A model generated the notes under the pieces. The model was not told the DNA's origin. It did not search any database and saw nothing but the letters and a program-made list of their open reading frames with translations. A stretch of DNA of 64,000 nucleotides from Neorhizobium galegae (GTDB lineage Bacteria > Pseudomonadota > Alphaproteobacteria > Rhizobiales > Rhizobiaceae). A program made the position numbers and the translations under genes. Location of the stretch: positions 3,167,501 to 3,231,500 of the forward strand of contig NZ_CP090095.1 of assembly GCF_021391675.1 (NCBI RefSeq), given 5' to 3'. Positions 1 through 10,410 of this stretch are shown here, piece after piece. How positions within the stretch are numbered: position 1 is the first letter of the stretch; the number at the start of each line of letters is the position of its first letter.

Positions 1-1
1 C

Positions 2-751
2 AAAGCGACCGACGCGAAGAACGACGCCACCAGGAAAGCAAACGGCAAGCTCAGGATCGCCGCGATGGGCGACCTGCATGTCAAGGAACACGGCACGGTG
101 TCCTACAAGGAGCTGTTCACCGAGATTTCCCAGGCTGCCGACATCCTCGTCCTGACCGGAGATCTCACCGACCTCGGCAAGGTCAAGGAAGCGGAAATCC
201 TGGCTTCCGACCTGCGCGCCTGTTCTATCCCGATCGTCGGCGTGCTCGGCAACCATGATTACGAATGCGGCTGCGTCGAGGAGGTCACCCATATCCTGAA
301 GGAGGCCGGCATCCATCTGCTGGAAGGTCAGGCGGTCGAGATCAACGGCGTCGGTTTCGCCGGCGCCAAGGGTTTTGCCGGCGGCTTCGGCCGCCACATG
401 CTCGGCTCCTTCGGCGAGCCGGCGATCAAGGCGATGGTGACCGAAAGCGTCGAGGAAACCATGCGCCTCGAAAACGCGCTGCGTCAGGTCCGCTCGGAGC
501 GGGCCATGGTCATTCTGCATTACGCGCCGATCCGCGAGACCGTGGTCGGCGAGCCGGAGGAGATCTATCCCTTCCTCGGCTCATCGAGATTGGCGGAAAC
601 CATCGATCGCTTCCCGGTAAAGGCTGTGGTTCATGGGCATGCACATCGCGGGACTTACGAGGGCAAGACGCCGGGCGGTGCGCCGGTCTACAATGTCGCA
701 AGCCATATCGAGAAGCCGTCGGGGAAACCGTATGCGCTGTTGGATCTTTAG
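2..751 (+). CDS. Metallophosphoesterase family protein (5' end outside window)
   Basis: A calcineurin-like phosphoesterase, expected to be a two-metal hydrolase of phosphate esters; the substrate cannot be told. Visible motifs are GDLHVKE near the start (metal-binding Asp and His), LTGDLTDLG, the GNHDYE signature and a C-terminal HGHAHRG histidine cluster. The frame is open to the left edge and reads LRIAAMGDLH, which is how such proteins normally enter the first beta strand. The ATG at position 65 is therefore probably internal and the true start lies upstream of the window. A short GC-rich hairpin (arms GGCTGC and GCAGCC, 751-766) follows the stop and could be a weak terminator. Confidence 0.85.
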   Translation, partial: KATDAKNDATRKANGKLRIAAMGDLHVKEHGTVSYKELFTEISQAADILVLTGDLTDLGKVKEAEILASDLRACSIPIVGVLGNHDYECGCVEEVTHILKEAGIHLLEGQAVEINGVGFAGAKGFAGGFGRHMLGSFGEPAIKAMVTESVEETMRLENALRQVRSERAMVILHYAPIRETVVGEPEEIYPFLGSSRLAETIDRFPVKAVVHGHAHRGTYEGKTPGGAPVYNVASHIEKPSGKPYALLDL

Positions 752-976
752 GCTGCGGTTGCAGCCTTGCCGTGCTATCAGCTGAGTGCCCAACAGCACG
801 CGGCGCGGCGGTTATCCACACGCGGCACGCCTCGCGGCTTGTTGGCAACAACGGCTCGATCACGCGCCACTCGAAATCGGTCAGGTCATATCAGCTCATA
901 CCGATCCTGACTCATCAATCAGTGATCGATGTAAGCCCGGCTTGATCCCTAACCGTTGTCCTCGTATCTTTCGAGG

Positions 977-1240
977 ATGACGGTGACACTGCTTCCCTTA
1001 TCAAGCGGCCACTATTCGCTGGAATTCGAACCGTCGGACCTTCCGTCGGTAACATTAGCCATTCGCAACCTCTATGGCGTGCCAGACAGGCGGGAGTACC
1101 CGACATCTGCCAGGTACCGGTTCGGTGGATGCAGCTTCACCTTCCAGAGCGAGTGGGACGATCCCTGCCTGATTTCCGGATCAGCAGAAGGCGACATCAT
1201 CCTCAAAGCCCTTCACGAAGCTCTGGACACAGCGACCTGA
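977..1240 (+). CDS. Small hypothetical protein (about 87 aa)
   Basis: I do not recognise the family. The product is soluble-looking and acidic, with a patterned mix of strands and a final helix ending ILKALHEALDTAT, and has no signal peptide or membrane segment. The frame can also be opened at a TTG at 956. I chose the ATG at 977, although its ribosome-binding site is weak: the cgagg just before it has almost no spacer. It stands alone between the phosphoesterase and the convergent lpdA gene. The 200 bp before it hold nothing I can identify. It could be a real small gene or a chance reading frame. Confidence 0.45.
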   Translation: MTVTLLPLSSGHYSLEFEPSDLPSVTLAIRNLYGVPDRREYPTSARYRFGGCSFTFQSEWDDPCLISGSAEGDIILKALHEALDTAT

Positions 1241-1297
1241 CGCAAGCCCGCTTATTGAGTTCACGACCTAGTCCAGCATCTGAGAGCGCTGCTTGCT

Positions 1298-2695
1298 TCA
1301 AATATGCAGCGCATGCCCCAGCGCCTTCAGCGCCGCCTCGGCAAACGCCTCCGACTGCGTCGGATGCGCATGGATCGTCCCGGCGATATCCTCCAACCTC
1401 GCCCCCATCTCGATCGCCAGCGAGAACGCCGCCGAGAGTTCGGAAATCCCCGCCCCGACACCTTGGATGCCGAGCACCAAATGATTGTCGGCCCGCGCCA
1501 CGACGCGCACGAACCCCTCCTCCGCCGACAGCGTCATCGCCCGGCCATTGGCGGAAAACGGGAACTGGCCGATCTTGATCTCGCGGCCCGCCGCCCTCGC
1601 CTCGTCCGGCGACATGCCCACCGAGACGATCTCCGGATCCGTGAAGCAGACGGCGGGAATGGCGCGCTTGTCCCAGGAGCGGCGTTTGCCGGAAACGATC
1701 TCCGCCACCATCTCGCCTTGCGCCATCGCCCGATGCGCCAGCATCGGCTCGCCGGTCACATCGCCGACCGCATAGATGCCGCGCATCGAGGTGCGGCACT
1801 GCTCGTCGATCCGAAGGAAGCGACCGTCCATGTCCAGTTCCAGCTCCTCCCGGCCCCAGCCTTCGGTCACGGGCTTGCGGCCAACCGTGACGAGGACCTT
1901 GTCGGCAGCAATGCGTTTCTCCTCGCCGGAACCGGTCTCCGCCAGCAGCGCCTCTCCGTTCGATGACAGGCCCTTGACCTTGGTGCCGAGCAGGACCTCG
2001 ACACCCAAGGCCGCCAACCGCCTGGCGACCGGCTGGGTAAGCTGCGGATCGTAGAGCGGCAGGATGCGATCGACCGCTTCGACGATCGTCACCTTTGAGC
2101 CAAGCTTGGCAAAGGCGATGCCGAGCTCAAGGCCGATATATCCGGCACCGACGACCGCCAGCCTTGCAGGCACCTCGATCAGGGACAGTGCCCCGGTAGA
2201 CGAGATCACCTTGCCCCCGAACGGCAGCATCGGCAATTCGACCGGTGCCGAACCGGTGGCAATGACGATATTTTCGGCGCGGATAACCTGTTCGCCGGTT
2301 TCCGTCTCCACTGCGACCGTCTTGCCGTCCCGGAATTTTGCTCGCCCGACGACGATCTTGACGCCTGCCTTCTTCAACAGACCGGCAACACCGAGCGTCA
2401 ACCGGCCGGTAATGCCATCCTTCCAGGCCATGGTTTTGGCAAGGTCGATGGCTGGATTATCTGCCTTGATGCCCATGGCATTTTTGCCAGCCGCCATTGC
2501 GACGGTCTTCGCGAAATCGTCGGCCGCATGGATGATCGCCTTCGACGGAATGCAGCCGATATTGAGGCAGGTGCCGCCCGGCTTCGCCATCTCGACGATG
2601 ACCGTGTCGACCCCCAGCTGGCCGGCCCGGATGGCGCAGACATAGCCTCCCGGACCGGCCCCGATGACGAGGAGCTTGCAGGTGATCTCTTTCAT
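1298..2695 (-). CDS. lpdA: Dihydrolipoyl dehydrogenase, E3 of a 2-oxoacid dehydrogenase complex
   Basis: Flavoprotein that reoxidises the dihydrolipoyl group of E2 and passes electrons to NAD+. The 465-residue protein starts with the FAD-binding GAGPGG motif (residues 12-17). The redox disulfide is GGTCLNIGC, with Cys43 and Cys48. A second nucleotide-binding motif GAGYIGLE lies near residue 190, and the C-terminal dimer interface carries HAHPTQSE with the catalytic His/Glu. It is the last gene of the branched-chain dehydrogenase operon and starts 15 bp after bkdB ends, so it is probably the E3 dedicated to that complex. Rhizobia have other lpd copies for pyruvate and 2-oxoglutarate dehydrogenase. 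Confidence 0.93.
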   Translation of the reverse strand: MKEITCKLLVIGAGPGGYVCAIRAGQLGVDTVIVEMAKPGGTCLNIGCIPSKAIIHAADDFAKTVAMAAGKNAMGIKADNPAIDLAKTMAWKDGITGRLTLGVAGLLKKAGVKIVVGRAKFRDGKTVAVETETGEQVIRAENIVIATGSAPVELPMLPFGGKVISSTGALSLIEVPARLAVVGAGYIGLELGIAFAKLGSKVTIVEAVDRILPLYDPQLTQPVARRLAALGVEVLLGTKVKGLSSNGEALLAETGSGEEKRIAADKVLVTVGRKPVTEGWGREELELDMDGRFLRIDEQCRTSMRGIYAVGDVTGEPMLAHRAMAQGEMVAEIVSGKRRSWDKRAIPAVCFTDPEIVSVGMSPDEARAAGREIKIGQFPFSANGRAMTLSAEEGFVRVVARADNHLVLGIQGVGAGISELSAAFSLAIEMGARLEDIAGTIHAHPTQSEAFAEAALKALGHALHI

Positions 2696-2710
2696 TGTTC
2701 TTCTCTCACC

Positions 2711-4003
2711 TCACTCCTCGACGAATATAAGCGCCGGCGTTTCCATCAACGCTTTCAGGCGCTGCACGAATGTCGCGGCATCCCAGCCGTCGATCACCCG
2801 GTGATCGAAGCTGGAGGACAGGTTCATCATCTTGCGTGGCACGAATTGCACCCCGTCCCAATGCGGCCGGACGGCGAGCTTGTTGACGCCGATGATCGCC
2901 ACTTCCGGATGGTTGATGACCGGCGTCGAAACGATGCCGCCCATTGCGCCGAGCGAGCTGATGGTGATCGTCGACCCCGACAGTTCCTCGCGCAGTGCCG
3001 TGCCGTTCTTGGCGGCATCGCTGAGGCGCGCCACTTCCCGGGCGCAGTCGAAAATGTCGCGTGCCTCGGCGTGCCTCACCACCGGCACGACCAGGCCCGA
3101 CGGCGTCTGCGCCGCGATGCCAATATGCACGCCGCCATATTGGCGGATGATGCCGGCCTCGTCGTCATAGAGCGCGTTGATGCCCGGCTGCTCGCCGATC
3201 GCCTTCACCATCGCCCGCATCAGGAACGGCAGGATGGTCAGTTTCGGCCGGCCGGGCTTCTGGGTACCGTTCATCCGGGTCCGCAGCTCTTCGAGCGCGG
3301 TCATGTCGATCTCCTCCACATAGGTGATGTGGGGGATGCGGGATTTCGACAGCGCCATCTTCTCGGCGATCCGGCGGCGCAGCCCGACGACCTTGACCTC
3401 CTGCACCGCCTTGTTCGACTGCAGCCCGGCGGCGACAGCCCCGCTGCCACCCTGGCTGTTCAGGAACGCATCCAGATCCTCATGGGTGATGCGGCCGGCC
3501 GGTCCGGTGCCCGTGACCTGCCGAAGGTCGATCCCCGCTTCCTTCGCCCGAAGACGCACGGCCGGCGGTGCCAGCGGTTTTTCACCTTCCGCGCGGGGTG
3601 CTCCAACGGGATGGGACAACGGTCTGGCGACGGGCGGTGATACAGCGATCTCAGCTTTTGGTTTAAGAGGCTCAACCTTTTTCTCAGATGCCGGCTCGGC
3701 GGCTGCAACGGGCAGAGCAACCGGTTTGACCTGTGGCTCTTCCTCGGTCTCGCCCCCCTCGCCCGCGATCCTAATCTTGAGGATGACGGTGCCGGTGGCG
3801 ATTATATCGCCGATCTCTCCGTGCCGGAAGGTTACCTCGCCATCCACAGGCGATGGGATCTCCACCGTCGCCTTGCCGGTCATCACCGCGGCAAGCACCA
3901 TGTCCTCGCGCACCAGGTCGCCGACGTTGACGTGCCATTCCACCAGTTCGGCTTCCGCGACACCTTCGCCGACATCAGGCAGCTTGATGAGTTTTTCCGC
4001 CAT
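2711..4003 (-). CDS. bkdB: Branched-chain 2-oxoacid dehydrogenase E2 (lipoamide acyltransferase)
   Basis: Core subunit that moves the branched acyl group from E1 to CoA. The 430-residue protein has one N-terminal lipoyl domain (about 1-75), with the lipoylated lysine expected at Lys44 in MTGKATVEI; the usual motif is TDKA, so the residue before the lysine is Gly instead of Asp. A Pro/Ala linker is followed by a peripheral subunit-binding domain (about 145-180, VRLRAKEAGIDL...GRITHEDL). The catalytic domain ends in SFDHRVIDGWD, with the active-site His401 and Asp405. It lies between E1-beta (3 bp upstream) and lpdA, an E1-E2-E3 order that supports the bkd assignment over pyruvate dehydrogenase. 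Confidence 0.93.
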   Translation of the reverse strand: MAEKLIKLPDVGEGVAEAELVEWHVNVGDLVREDMVLAAVMTGKATVEIPSPVDGEVTFRHGEIGDIIATGTVILKIRIAGEGGETEEEPQVKPVALPVAAAEPASEKKVEPLKPKAEIAVSPPVARPLSHPVGAPRAEGEKPLAPPAVRLRAKEAGIDLRQVTGTGPAGRITHEDLDAFLNSQGGSGAVAAGLQSNKAVQEVKVVGLRRRIAEKMALSKSRIPHITYVEEIDMTALEELRTRMNGTQKPGRPKLTILPFLMRAMVKAIGEQPGINALYDDEAGIIRQYGGVHIGIAAQTPSGLVVPVVRHAEARDIFDCAREVARLSDAAKNGTALREELSGSTITISSLGAMGGIVSTPVINHPEVAIIGVNKLAVRPHWDGVQFVPRKMMNLSSSFDHRVIDGWDAATFVQRLKALMETPALIFVEE

Positions 4004-4006
4004 ATC

Positions 4007-5020
4007 TCAGGCCTCCATCAGGTCGCGCAGCGCCCGGCCGACGCGGGCCGGCCCCGGAAAATAATCCCATTCCTGCGCATGCGGATAAGGCGTGTCCCAG
4101 CCCGCCACCCGGATGACCGGCGCTTCGAGCTGGTAGAAGCAGTGCTCCTGCACCAGCGCCGCCAGCTCCGCGCCGAAGCCGGAGGTGAGCGTCGCCTCGT
4201 GCACCACCAGGCACCGGCCGGTCTTCTTCACCGAGGTGACGATGGTATCGAGATCGAGCGGCATCAGGGTGCGCAGGTCGATCACCTCGGCATCGATGCC
4301 GGTCTCCTCGGCCGTCGCTTCGGCCACATGCACCATCGTGCCATAGGCGAGCACGGTGACCGCCGAGCCCGGACGCCGCACCACCGCCTTGCCGAGCGGC
4401 ACCACGAAATGTTCGGCCGGCACTTCGCCAAGCGGATGGCCGGCCCAGGACGTCACCGGCCGATCATGATGGCCGTCGAACGGGCCGTTATAGAGCCGCT
4501 TCGGTTCGAGGAAGATCACCGGGTCGGGGTTTTCGATCGAGGCGATCAGCAGGCCCTTGGCGTCATAGGGATTGGAGGGCACCACCACCTGCAGGCCGCA
4601 GACATGCGTGAACAGCGCTTCGGGGCTCTGGCTGTGCGTCTGGCCGCCAAAGATGCCGCCACCGGTCGGCATCCGCACGGTGATGCCGCAGGTAAAATCG
4701 CCGTTGGAGCGATAGCGCAGCCGCGCCGCTTCCTGGGTGAGCTGGTCATAGGCCGGATACATGTAATCGGCGAACTGGATCTCGACGCAGGGTTTCAGCC
4801 CATAGGCCGCCATGCCTATTGCGGCACCGACGATGCCGGATTCGTTGATCGGCGCGTCGAAGCAGCGCGTCTTGCCATATTTCTGCTGCAACCCCTGGGT
4901 GCCGCGGAAGACGCCGCCGAAATAACCGACATCCTCGCCGAACACGACCACATCGTCGTCACGCTCCATGGAGACATCCATGGCACTGCGGATCGCCTCG
5001 ATCATCGTCATGCGCGGCAT
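4007..5020 (-). CDS. bkdA2: Branched-chain 2-oxoacid dehydrogenase E1 beta subunit
   Basis: Beta subunit of the thiamine-diphosphate-dependent decarboxylase that acts on the keto acids of Val, Leu and Ile. Family hallmarks are VVFGEDVGYFGGVFRGTQGL near the N-terminus, FDAPINESGIVGAAIGMA, and MPTGGGIFGGQTHSQSPE. The frame opens at 5053, but I place the start at the ATG at 5020 (MPRMTMIEA, 337 aa). It has a strong GGAGGT site six bases upstream, and homologues begin at this point. The gap of about 210 bp to bkdA1 upstream holds a palindromic repeat, and bkdB follows after 3 bp. Confidence 0.92.
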   Translation of the reverse strand: MPRMTMIEAIRSAMDVSMERDDDVVVFGEDVGYFGGVFRGTQGLQQKYGKTRCFDAPINESGIVGAAIGMAAYGLKPCVEIQFADYMYPAYDQLTQEAARLRYRSNGDFTCGITVRMPTGGGIFGGQTHSQSPEALFTHVCGLQVVVPSNPYDAKGLLIASIENPDPVIFLEPKRLYNGPFDGHHDRPVTSWAGHPLGEVPAEHFVVPLGKAVVRRPGSAVTVLAYGTMVHVAEATAEETGIDAEVIDLRTLMPLDLDTIVTSVKKTGRCLVVHEATLTSGFGAELAALVQEHCFYQLEAPVIRVAGWDTPYPHAQEWDYFPGPARVGRALRDLMEA

Positions 5021-5078
5021 GGGGGGACCTCCGATGCTGGAACGCCGGAGCAAGCGATCTCAAGGCCGGAGCAAGCAG

Positions 5079-5200
5079 CCCCCTCACCCGGCCTCCGCTT
5101 TGCTCGGCCACCCTCTCCCCAAGGGGAGAGGAGGAACGGCGACGGTGCGGCATCTCTCTTCTCCTCTCGGGGAGAAGGTGCCGGCAGGCGGATGAGGGGG
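5079..5200. repeat. 122-bp palindromic intergenic repeat inside the bkd operon
   Basis: The outer arms are an exact inverted repeat: CCCCCTCA at 5079-5086 and TGAGGGGG at 5193-5200. Inside is a perfect hairpin with arms CTCTCCCC (5113-5120) and GGGGAGAG (5123-5130), then a second hairpin around 5158-5174 (TCTCC and GGGGAGA arms). The GGGGAGAAGGTGCCGGCAGG stretch matches, from memory, dispersed palindromic repeats seen in many rhizobial genomes. It lies between bkdA1 and bkdA2, would fold in the operon mRNA, and has no coding potential. I saw no second copy in this window. Confidence 0.75.
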
Positions 5201-5231
5201 AGCCGCGATCGAAGACTTAGCTCTTTCATCC

Positions 5232-6488
<1,257 letters not shown>

Positions 6489-6502
6489 TCAAACTCAGTC
6501 GT

Positions 6503-7270
6503 TCAACGCGGCGCCATCCTGAGCGCTCCGTCGAGGCGGATCACTTCGCCGTTCAGCATCGGGTTTTCGATAATGTCGCGCACCAGCCGCGCGAATTCCG
6601 CCGGCCGCCCGAGCCGCGGCGGAAACGGCACCGATTTGGCCAACGAGGCGCGTACCTCGTCGGAAAATCCGGCCATCATCGGCGTCTCGAATATGCCGGG
6701 CGCGATCGTCATCATCCGGATGCCGTCGCGGGCAAGCTCGCGGGCGATCGGCAGGGTCATGCCGGCCACCGCCGCCTTCGAGGCGGCATAGGCGGCCTGC
6801 CCGATCTGCCCGTCATAGGCGGCGACTGAGGCGGTGGCGACCAGCACGCCGCGTTCGCCCTCCTCGTTCGGCTTGGCTTTCGCGATCGCCTGCGCCGCCA
6901 GCCGGATCACGTTGAACGTGCCGATGGTGTTGATCTCCAGCGCGCGGGCAAAGCTTTCGAGCGCATGGACGCCTTCTCTGCCGAGCACCTTTTCCGACGG
7001 CGCGATGCCGGCGCAACAGACCGCGCCCCGGATCGGCCCGTTGGCGGCTTCCGCTTTGGCGACCGCATTTTCGACCGCCTCACCGCTGCGGACATCCGTC
7101 TTCACGAAGATCGTGCCCTTGCCGAGCTCCTCGGCTTTTACCCGGCCGCTCGTTTCATCAAGGTCGAGCAAAGCCACGCAACCGCCAGCTTCGACAAGCA
7201 TTTTAGCTGTCGCGAGCCCAAGGCCGGAAGCGGCACCGGTCACCAGAAAGTTTCCGCCGTCTATGCGCAT
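6503..7270 (-). CDS. Short-chain dehydrogenase, HSD10-like 3-hydroxyacyl-CoA dehydrogenase
   Basis: A 255-residue classical SDR. The NAD-binding motif is TGAASGLG near residue 11, the catalytic Ser lies in VATASVAAYDG, and the Tyr-Lys pair is in YAASKAA. The overall pattern, including the C-terminal EFARLVRDIIENPMLNGEVIRLDG, resembles the HSD17B10 / 2-methyl-3-hydroxybutyryl-CoA dehydrogenase group, which works in isoleucine breakdown. It sits between the acyl-CoA dehydrogenase (11 bp) and the bkd genes, which fits that role. The exact substrate is inferred from this context. Confidence 0.85.
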   Translation of the reverse strand: MRIDGGNFLVTGAASGLGLATAKMLVEAGGCVALLDLDETSGRVKAEELGKGTIFVKTDVRSGEAVENAVAKAEAANGPIRGAVCCAGIAPSEKVLGREGVHALESFARALEINTIGTFNVIRLAAQAIAKAKPNEEGERGVLVATASVAAYDGQIGQAAYAASKAAVAGMTLPIARELARDGIRMMTIAPGIFETPMMAGFSDEVRASLAKSVPFPPRLGRPAEFARLVRDIIENPMLNGEVIRLDGALRMAPR

Positions 7271-7281
7271 CCCGATCCTCC

Positions 7282-8412
7282 TCAGTTCGCCAGGCCGCGG
7301 GCGATGATGATCTTCTGGATGTCGGACGTGCCCTCGTAGATCTGGCAGACGCGGACATCGCGATAGATGCGCTCGACTGGGAAATCGGAAATATAACCGT
7401 AGCCGCCGAGCGTCTGGATCGCCGCCGAACAGACTTTCTCCGCCATTTCGGAGGCAAACAGCTTGGCCATGCAGGCTTCGTCAAGGCAGGGCTCGCCGCG
7501 ATCCTTCAGCCGTGCGGCATGCAGGACCAGTTGGCGGGCCGCCTCGATCTGCGTCTTCGCATCCGCCAGCCGGAAGGCGACCGCCTGGTGGTCGAGAAGC
7601 AGCTTTCCAAAGGTCTTGCGCTCCTTGGCATAGGTGAGCGCCACGTCGAAGGCGGCCTGCGCCATGCCGACGCATTGGGCGGCGATGCCTATCCGGCCCG
7701 CTTCCAGTCCCGACAGCGCGATCTTCAAACCGGCGCCTTCGGCACCGATCCGCTGGCTTTCGGGAACGCGCATATTGTCGAACATCAGCGCCGCAGTGTC
7801 CGAAGCCTTCTGGCCGAGCTTGTCTTCGACCTTGGAGATCGAAAATCCAGGCACATCCGTCGAGGTGACGAAGGCGGAGATCCCGCGCTTGCCGGCGCTG
7901 GGATCGGTGACCGCGAAGATGATCACCGTGCCGGCGATCTTGCCGGACGTGATGAACATCTTCGAACCGTTGATGACATAGTCGCTGCCGTCCCTCACGG
8001 CGCGGGTACGGATCGCCGCGGCATCCGAGCCGGTATCGGCCTCGGTCAGCGCAAAGGCGCCGATATGGCGGCCTTCCGCGAGCGGCCTGAGAAACCGTTC
8101 CTTCTGGTCGTCGGAAGCGTGCATATCGAGGAGGGAGCAGACCGGGGAATTGTGGACGCTGACCAGCGTCGAGACCGCGCCGTCGCCCGCCGCGATCTCC
8201 ATCAGCGCGCTCGCATAGGCCACATAGGAACAGCCGACGCCGCCCCATTCCTCCGCGGTTCGCATGCCGAGAAACCCTAGCTCGCCGAGTTGTTTCAACA
8301 CGTCCGGCTCGATCGCGTGCGACTTGTCGCGTGCCGCGGCACCAGGTTTCAGGACCTCCCGGGAAAACTCCGCGGCAGTCGAGCGGATAAGCTCTTCCTC
8401 CTCAGTCAGCAT
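7282..8412 (-). CDS. Acyl-CoA dehydrogenase (probable short/branched-chain)
   Basis: FAD enzyme that introduces the alpha-beta double bond into an acyl-CoA. The 376-residue protein shows FALTEADTGSDAAAIRTRA and later GGYGYISDFPVERIYRDVRV. The catalytic base is expected at Glu360 in YEGTSDIQ, the position used by short-chain and short/branched-chain dehydrogenases. It is the first gene of the operon that continues with the SDR and bkdA1A2B-lpdA, so 2-methylbutyryl-CoA or isobutyryl-CoA is a likely substrate (inference). Its promoter should lie in the 186 bp shared with the divergent treZ. Confidence 0.9.
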   Translation of the reverse strand: MLTEEEELIRSTAAEFSREVLKPGAAARDKSHAIEPDVLKQLGELGFLGMRTAEEWGGVGCSYVAYASALMEIAAGDGAVSTLVSVHNSPVCSLLDMHASDDQKERFLRPLAEGRHIGAFALTEADTGSDAAAIRTRAVRDGSDYVINGSKMFITSGKIAGTVIIFAVTDPSAGKRGISAFVTSTDVPGFSISKVEDKLGQKASDTAALMFDNMRVPESQRIGAEGAGLKIALSGLEAGRIGIAAQCVGMAQAAFDVALTYAKERKTFGKLLLDHQAVAFRLADAKTQIEAARQLVLHAARLKDRGEPCLDEACMAKLFASEMAEKVCSAAIQTLGGYGYISDFPVERIYRDVRVCQIYEGTSDIQKIIIARGLAN

Positions 8413-8598
8413 GCACTGATCTCCTCCCCGAAACCGCCTGCATGAGTGCTAAATTAGGACTGAACCGGTCCGCCGACCACTCCCTGGAACTTGTTATTTG
8501 TTGCTCCCCCGCGCAATTTTATTGCGCCTGCGCCCCACAATGGAACCGGAAGCCACTTCGACCGTTTGCCGGTCTCTCTCAACCAGGGGCTGGCCAGC

Positions 8599-10410
8599 AT
8601 GTCGGAATTCAATGCCGTTACCGAGTTTCGAGCGTTTCCAAAGACTTGGGGCGCCGAATACGTCGCGGCCGGCGAGGTGCGGTTCCGGCTCTGGGCACCG
8701 GGCCAGGAGACCGTGACGCTGAGGCTGAACGGCGACGACACAGAGATGACCCGCACCGACGACGGCTGGTTCGAGCTGCTTGCCACCGGCATCACCCCAG
8801 GCGCCGAATATGCCTATGTGCTGGCCGACGGCATGGTCGTCCCCGACCCCGCCTCGCGGGGACAGAAGGACGGCGTCAACGGTCCCTCGCTGGTGATCGA
8901 TCCGACCAGCTACACATGGCAGCATCCCGAATGGCAGGGCCGGCCGTGGGAAGAGACGGTCCTCTACGAAATCCACATCGGCACGTTCACCAACGAAGGC
9001 ACGTTCAAGGCCGCGATCGAGAAACTGCCCTATCTGGCCGAACTCGGCATCACCATGATCGAGATCATGCCGATCGCTCATTTCGGCGGAAATCGCGGCT
9101 GGGGTTATGACGGCGTGCTCCTCTATGCGCCGCATGTCGCCTACGGCCCGCCGGAGGATTTCAAGGCCTTCGTCGACGCCGCCCATGGCCTCGGGCTGAC
9201 CGTGGTGCTCGATCTCGTGCTGAATCACTTCGGCCCGGAGGGGAATTACCTGCCGCTGCTCGCGCCTGCGTTCTTCCATCCGGAAAAGATGACGCCCTGG
9301 GGTGCGGCAATCGCCTATGACGTCGAGCCGGTCCGGCGTTACATCTCCGAATGCGCGCTCTACTGGCTGGAGGAATTCCACCTCGACGGGCTGCGCTTCG
9401 ACGCCATCGACCAGATCGACGATTCATCCGAAAAGCATGTACTGGTCGAAATCGCCGAGCGCATCCGCGCCGAGATCCCCGAACGCGCCATCCATCTGAC
9501 GACCGAGGACGCCCGCAACGTCACGTTCCTGCATCCACGCGACGAGGACGGCAAGGCGCCGCTCTTCACCGCCGAATGGAACGACGACCTTCACAACGCC
9601 GTCCATGTCTTCGCGACCGGCGAGACGCATGCCTACTACAAGGACTTCGCCAAGGAGCCGGAGAAGCTGGTGGCGCGGGCGCTCGCCGAAGGCTTTGCCT
9701 ATCAGGGCGAGGTCTCGCCGCAGACCGCCAAGAAACGCGGTGTTTCGAGCCTGGACCAGCCGCCGGTCGCCTTCGTGGATTTCATCCAGAACCACGACCA
9801 GGTGGGCAACCGCGCCGAGGGCGAAAGGCTGATCGAACTGGCAGGCGCCGACAGGGTGAAGCCGCTGCTCGCCATGCTTCTTCTGTCGCCGCATATTCCG
9901 CTGCTCTTCATGGGCGAGGAATATGGCGAGACCAATCCCTTCCTGTTCTTCACCGATTTCCACGGCGATCTCGCGAAAGCCGTGCGGGACGGCCGCCGCA
10001 AGGAGTTCGAGGGCCACGCGGGCCACGAGGGCGAGACCGTTCCCGACCCAAACGCCAAAAAGACCTTCGATGTCTCCAGGCTCGACTGGAAGAAGCTGGA
10101 ATCGGCGGACGGCAAGGACTGGCTGGAGTTCACCAAGACGCTGCTGAAGCTGCGGCAGGATATCGTCGTTCCCCTGCTCGGCTCCGCGGGCGGTCGCTCC
10201 GGCAAGGTGCTGAGGACCGACAAGGGTTTCCTTGCCGTATCGTGGAATTTTCCGAAAGGCACGCTCTCCATGGCGATCAATATCGGCGAGAAGGCGCAGG
10301 CGCTGCCAGACCTGCCCGGCAAGGTGATCTTCGCATGGCCTGAACAGGCGAAGGACCTGCCGCCCAATTCCGTCCTCGTCCGCGCCGGAACCGCGGGAGA
10401 CGCCGCATGA
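8599..10410 (+). CDS. treZ: Malto-oligosyltrehalose trehalohydrolase
   Basis: Glycoside hydrolase family 13 enzyme that releases trehalose from maltooligosyl-trehalose made by TreY. An N-terminal CBM48-like domain (RFRLWAPGQETV) is followed by the TreZ-specific YEIHIGTFTNEGTF and the catalytic barrel. The nucleophile is Asp268 in GLRFDAI, the acid/base Glu303 in TTED, and the third carboxylate Asp400 in NHDQ. The frame is open from 8491, but the ATG at 8599 has an AGGGGC site upstream and gives the usual length of about 600 residues (603 aa). It overlaps treY by four bases (ATGA), so the two are translated together. Confidence 0.93.
   Translation: MSEFNAVTEFRAFPKTWGAEYVAAGEVRFRLWAPGQETVTLRLNGDDTEMTRTDDGWFELLATGITPGAEYAYVLADGMVVPDPASRGQKDGVNGPSLVIDPTSYTWQHPEWQGRPWEETVLYEIHIGTFTNEGTFKAAIEKLPYLAELGITMIEIMPIAHFGGNRGWGYDGVLLYAPHVAYGPPEDFKAFVDAAHGLGLTVVLDLVLNHFGPEGNYLPLLAPAFFHPEKMTPWGAAIAYDVEPVRRYISECALYWLEEFHLDGLRFDAIDQIDDSSEKHVLVEIAERIRAEIPERAIHLTTEDARNVTFLHPRDEDGKAPLFTAEWNDDLHNAVHVFATGETHAYYKDFAKEPEKLVARALAEGFAYQGEVSPQTAKKRGVSSLDQPPVAFVDFIQNHDQVGNRAEGERLIELAGADRVKPLLAMLLLSPHIPLLFMGEEYGETNPFLFFTDFHGDLAKAVRDGRRKEFEGHAGHEGETVPDPNAKKTFDVSRLDWKKLESADGKDWLEFTKTLLKLRQDIVVPLLGSAGGRSGKVLRTDKGFLAVSWNFPKGTLSMAINIGEKAQALPDLPGKVIFAWPEQAKDLPPNSVLVRAGTAGDAA

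Noticed and set aside
265..945. Long plus-strand frame overlapping the first gene (226 aa), rich in Arg, Gly and Cys.
   Set aside because: Its composition is that of an out-of-frame shadow of the metallophosphoesterase gene; no start or domain supports it.
2528..3640. Plus-strand frame of 370 aa opposite bkdB.
   Set aside because: Antisense shadow in GC-rich DNA; the product is His/Arg/Asp-rich without any motif, while bkdB is certain.
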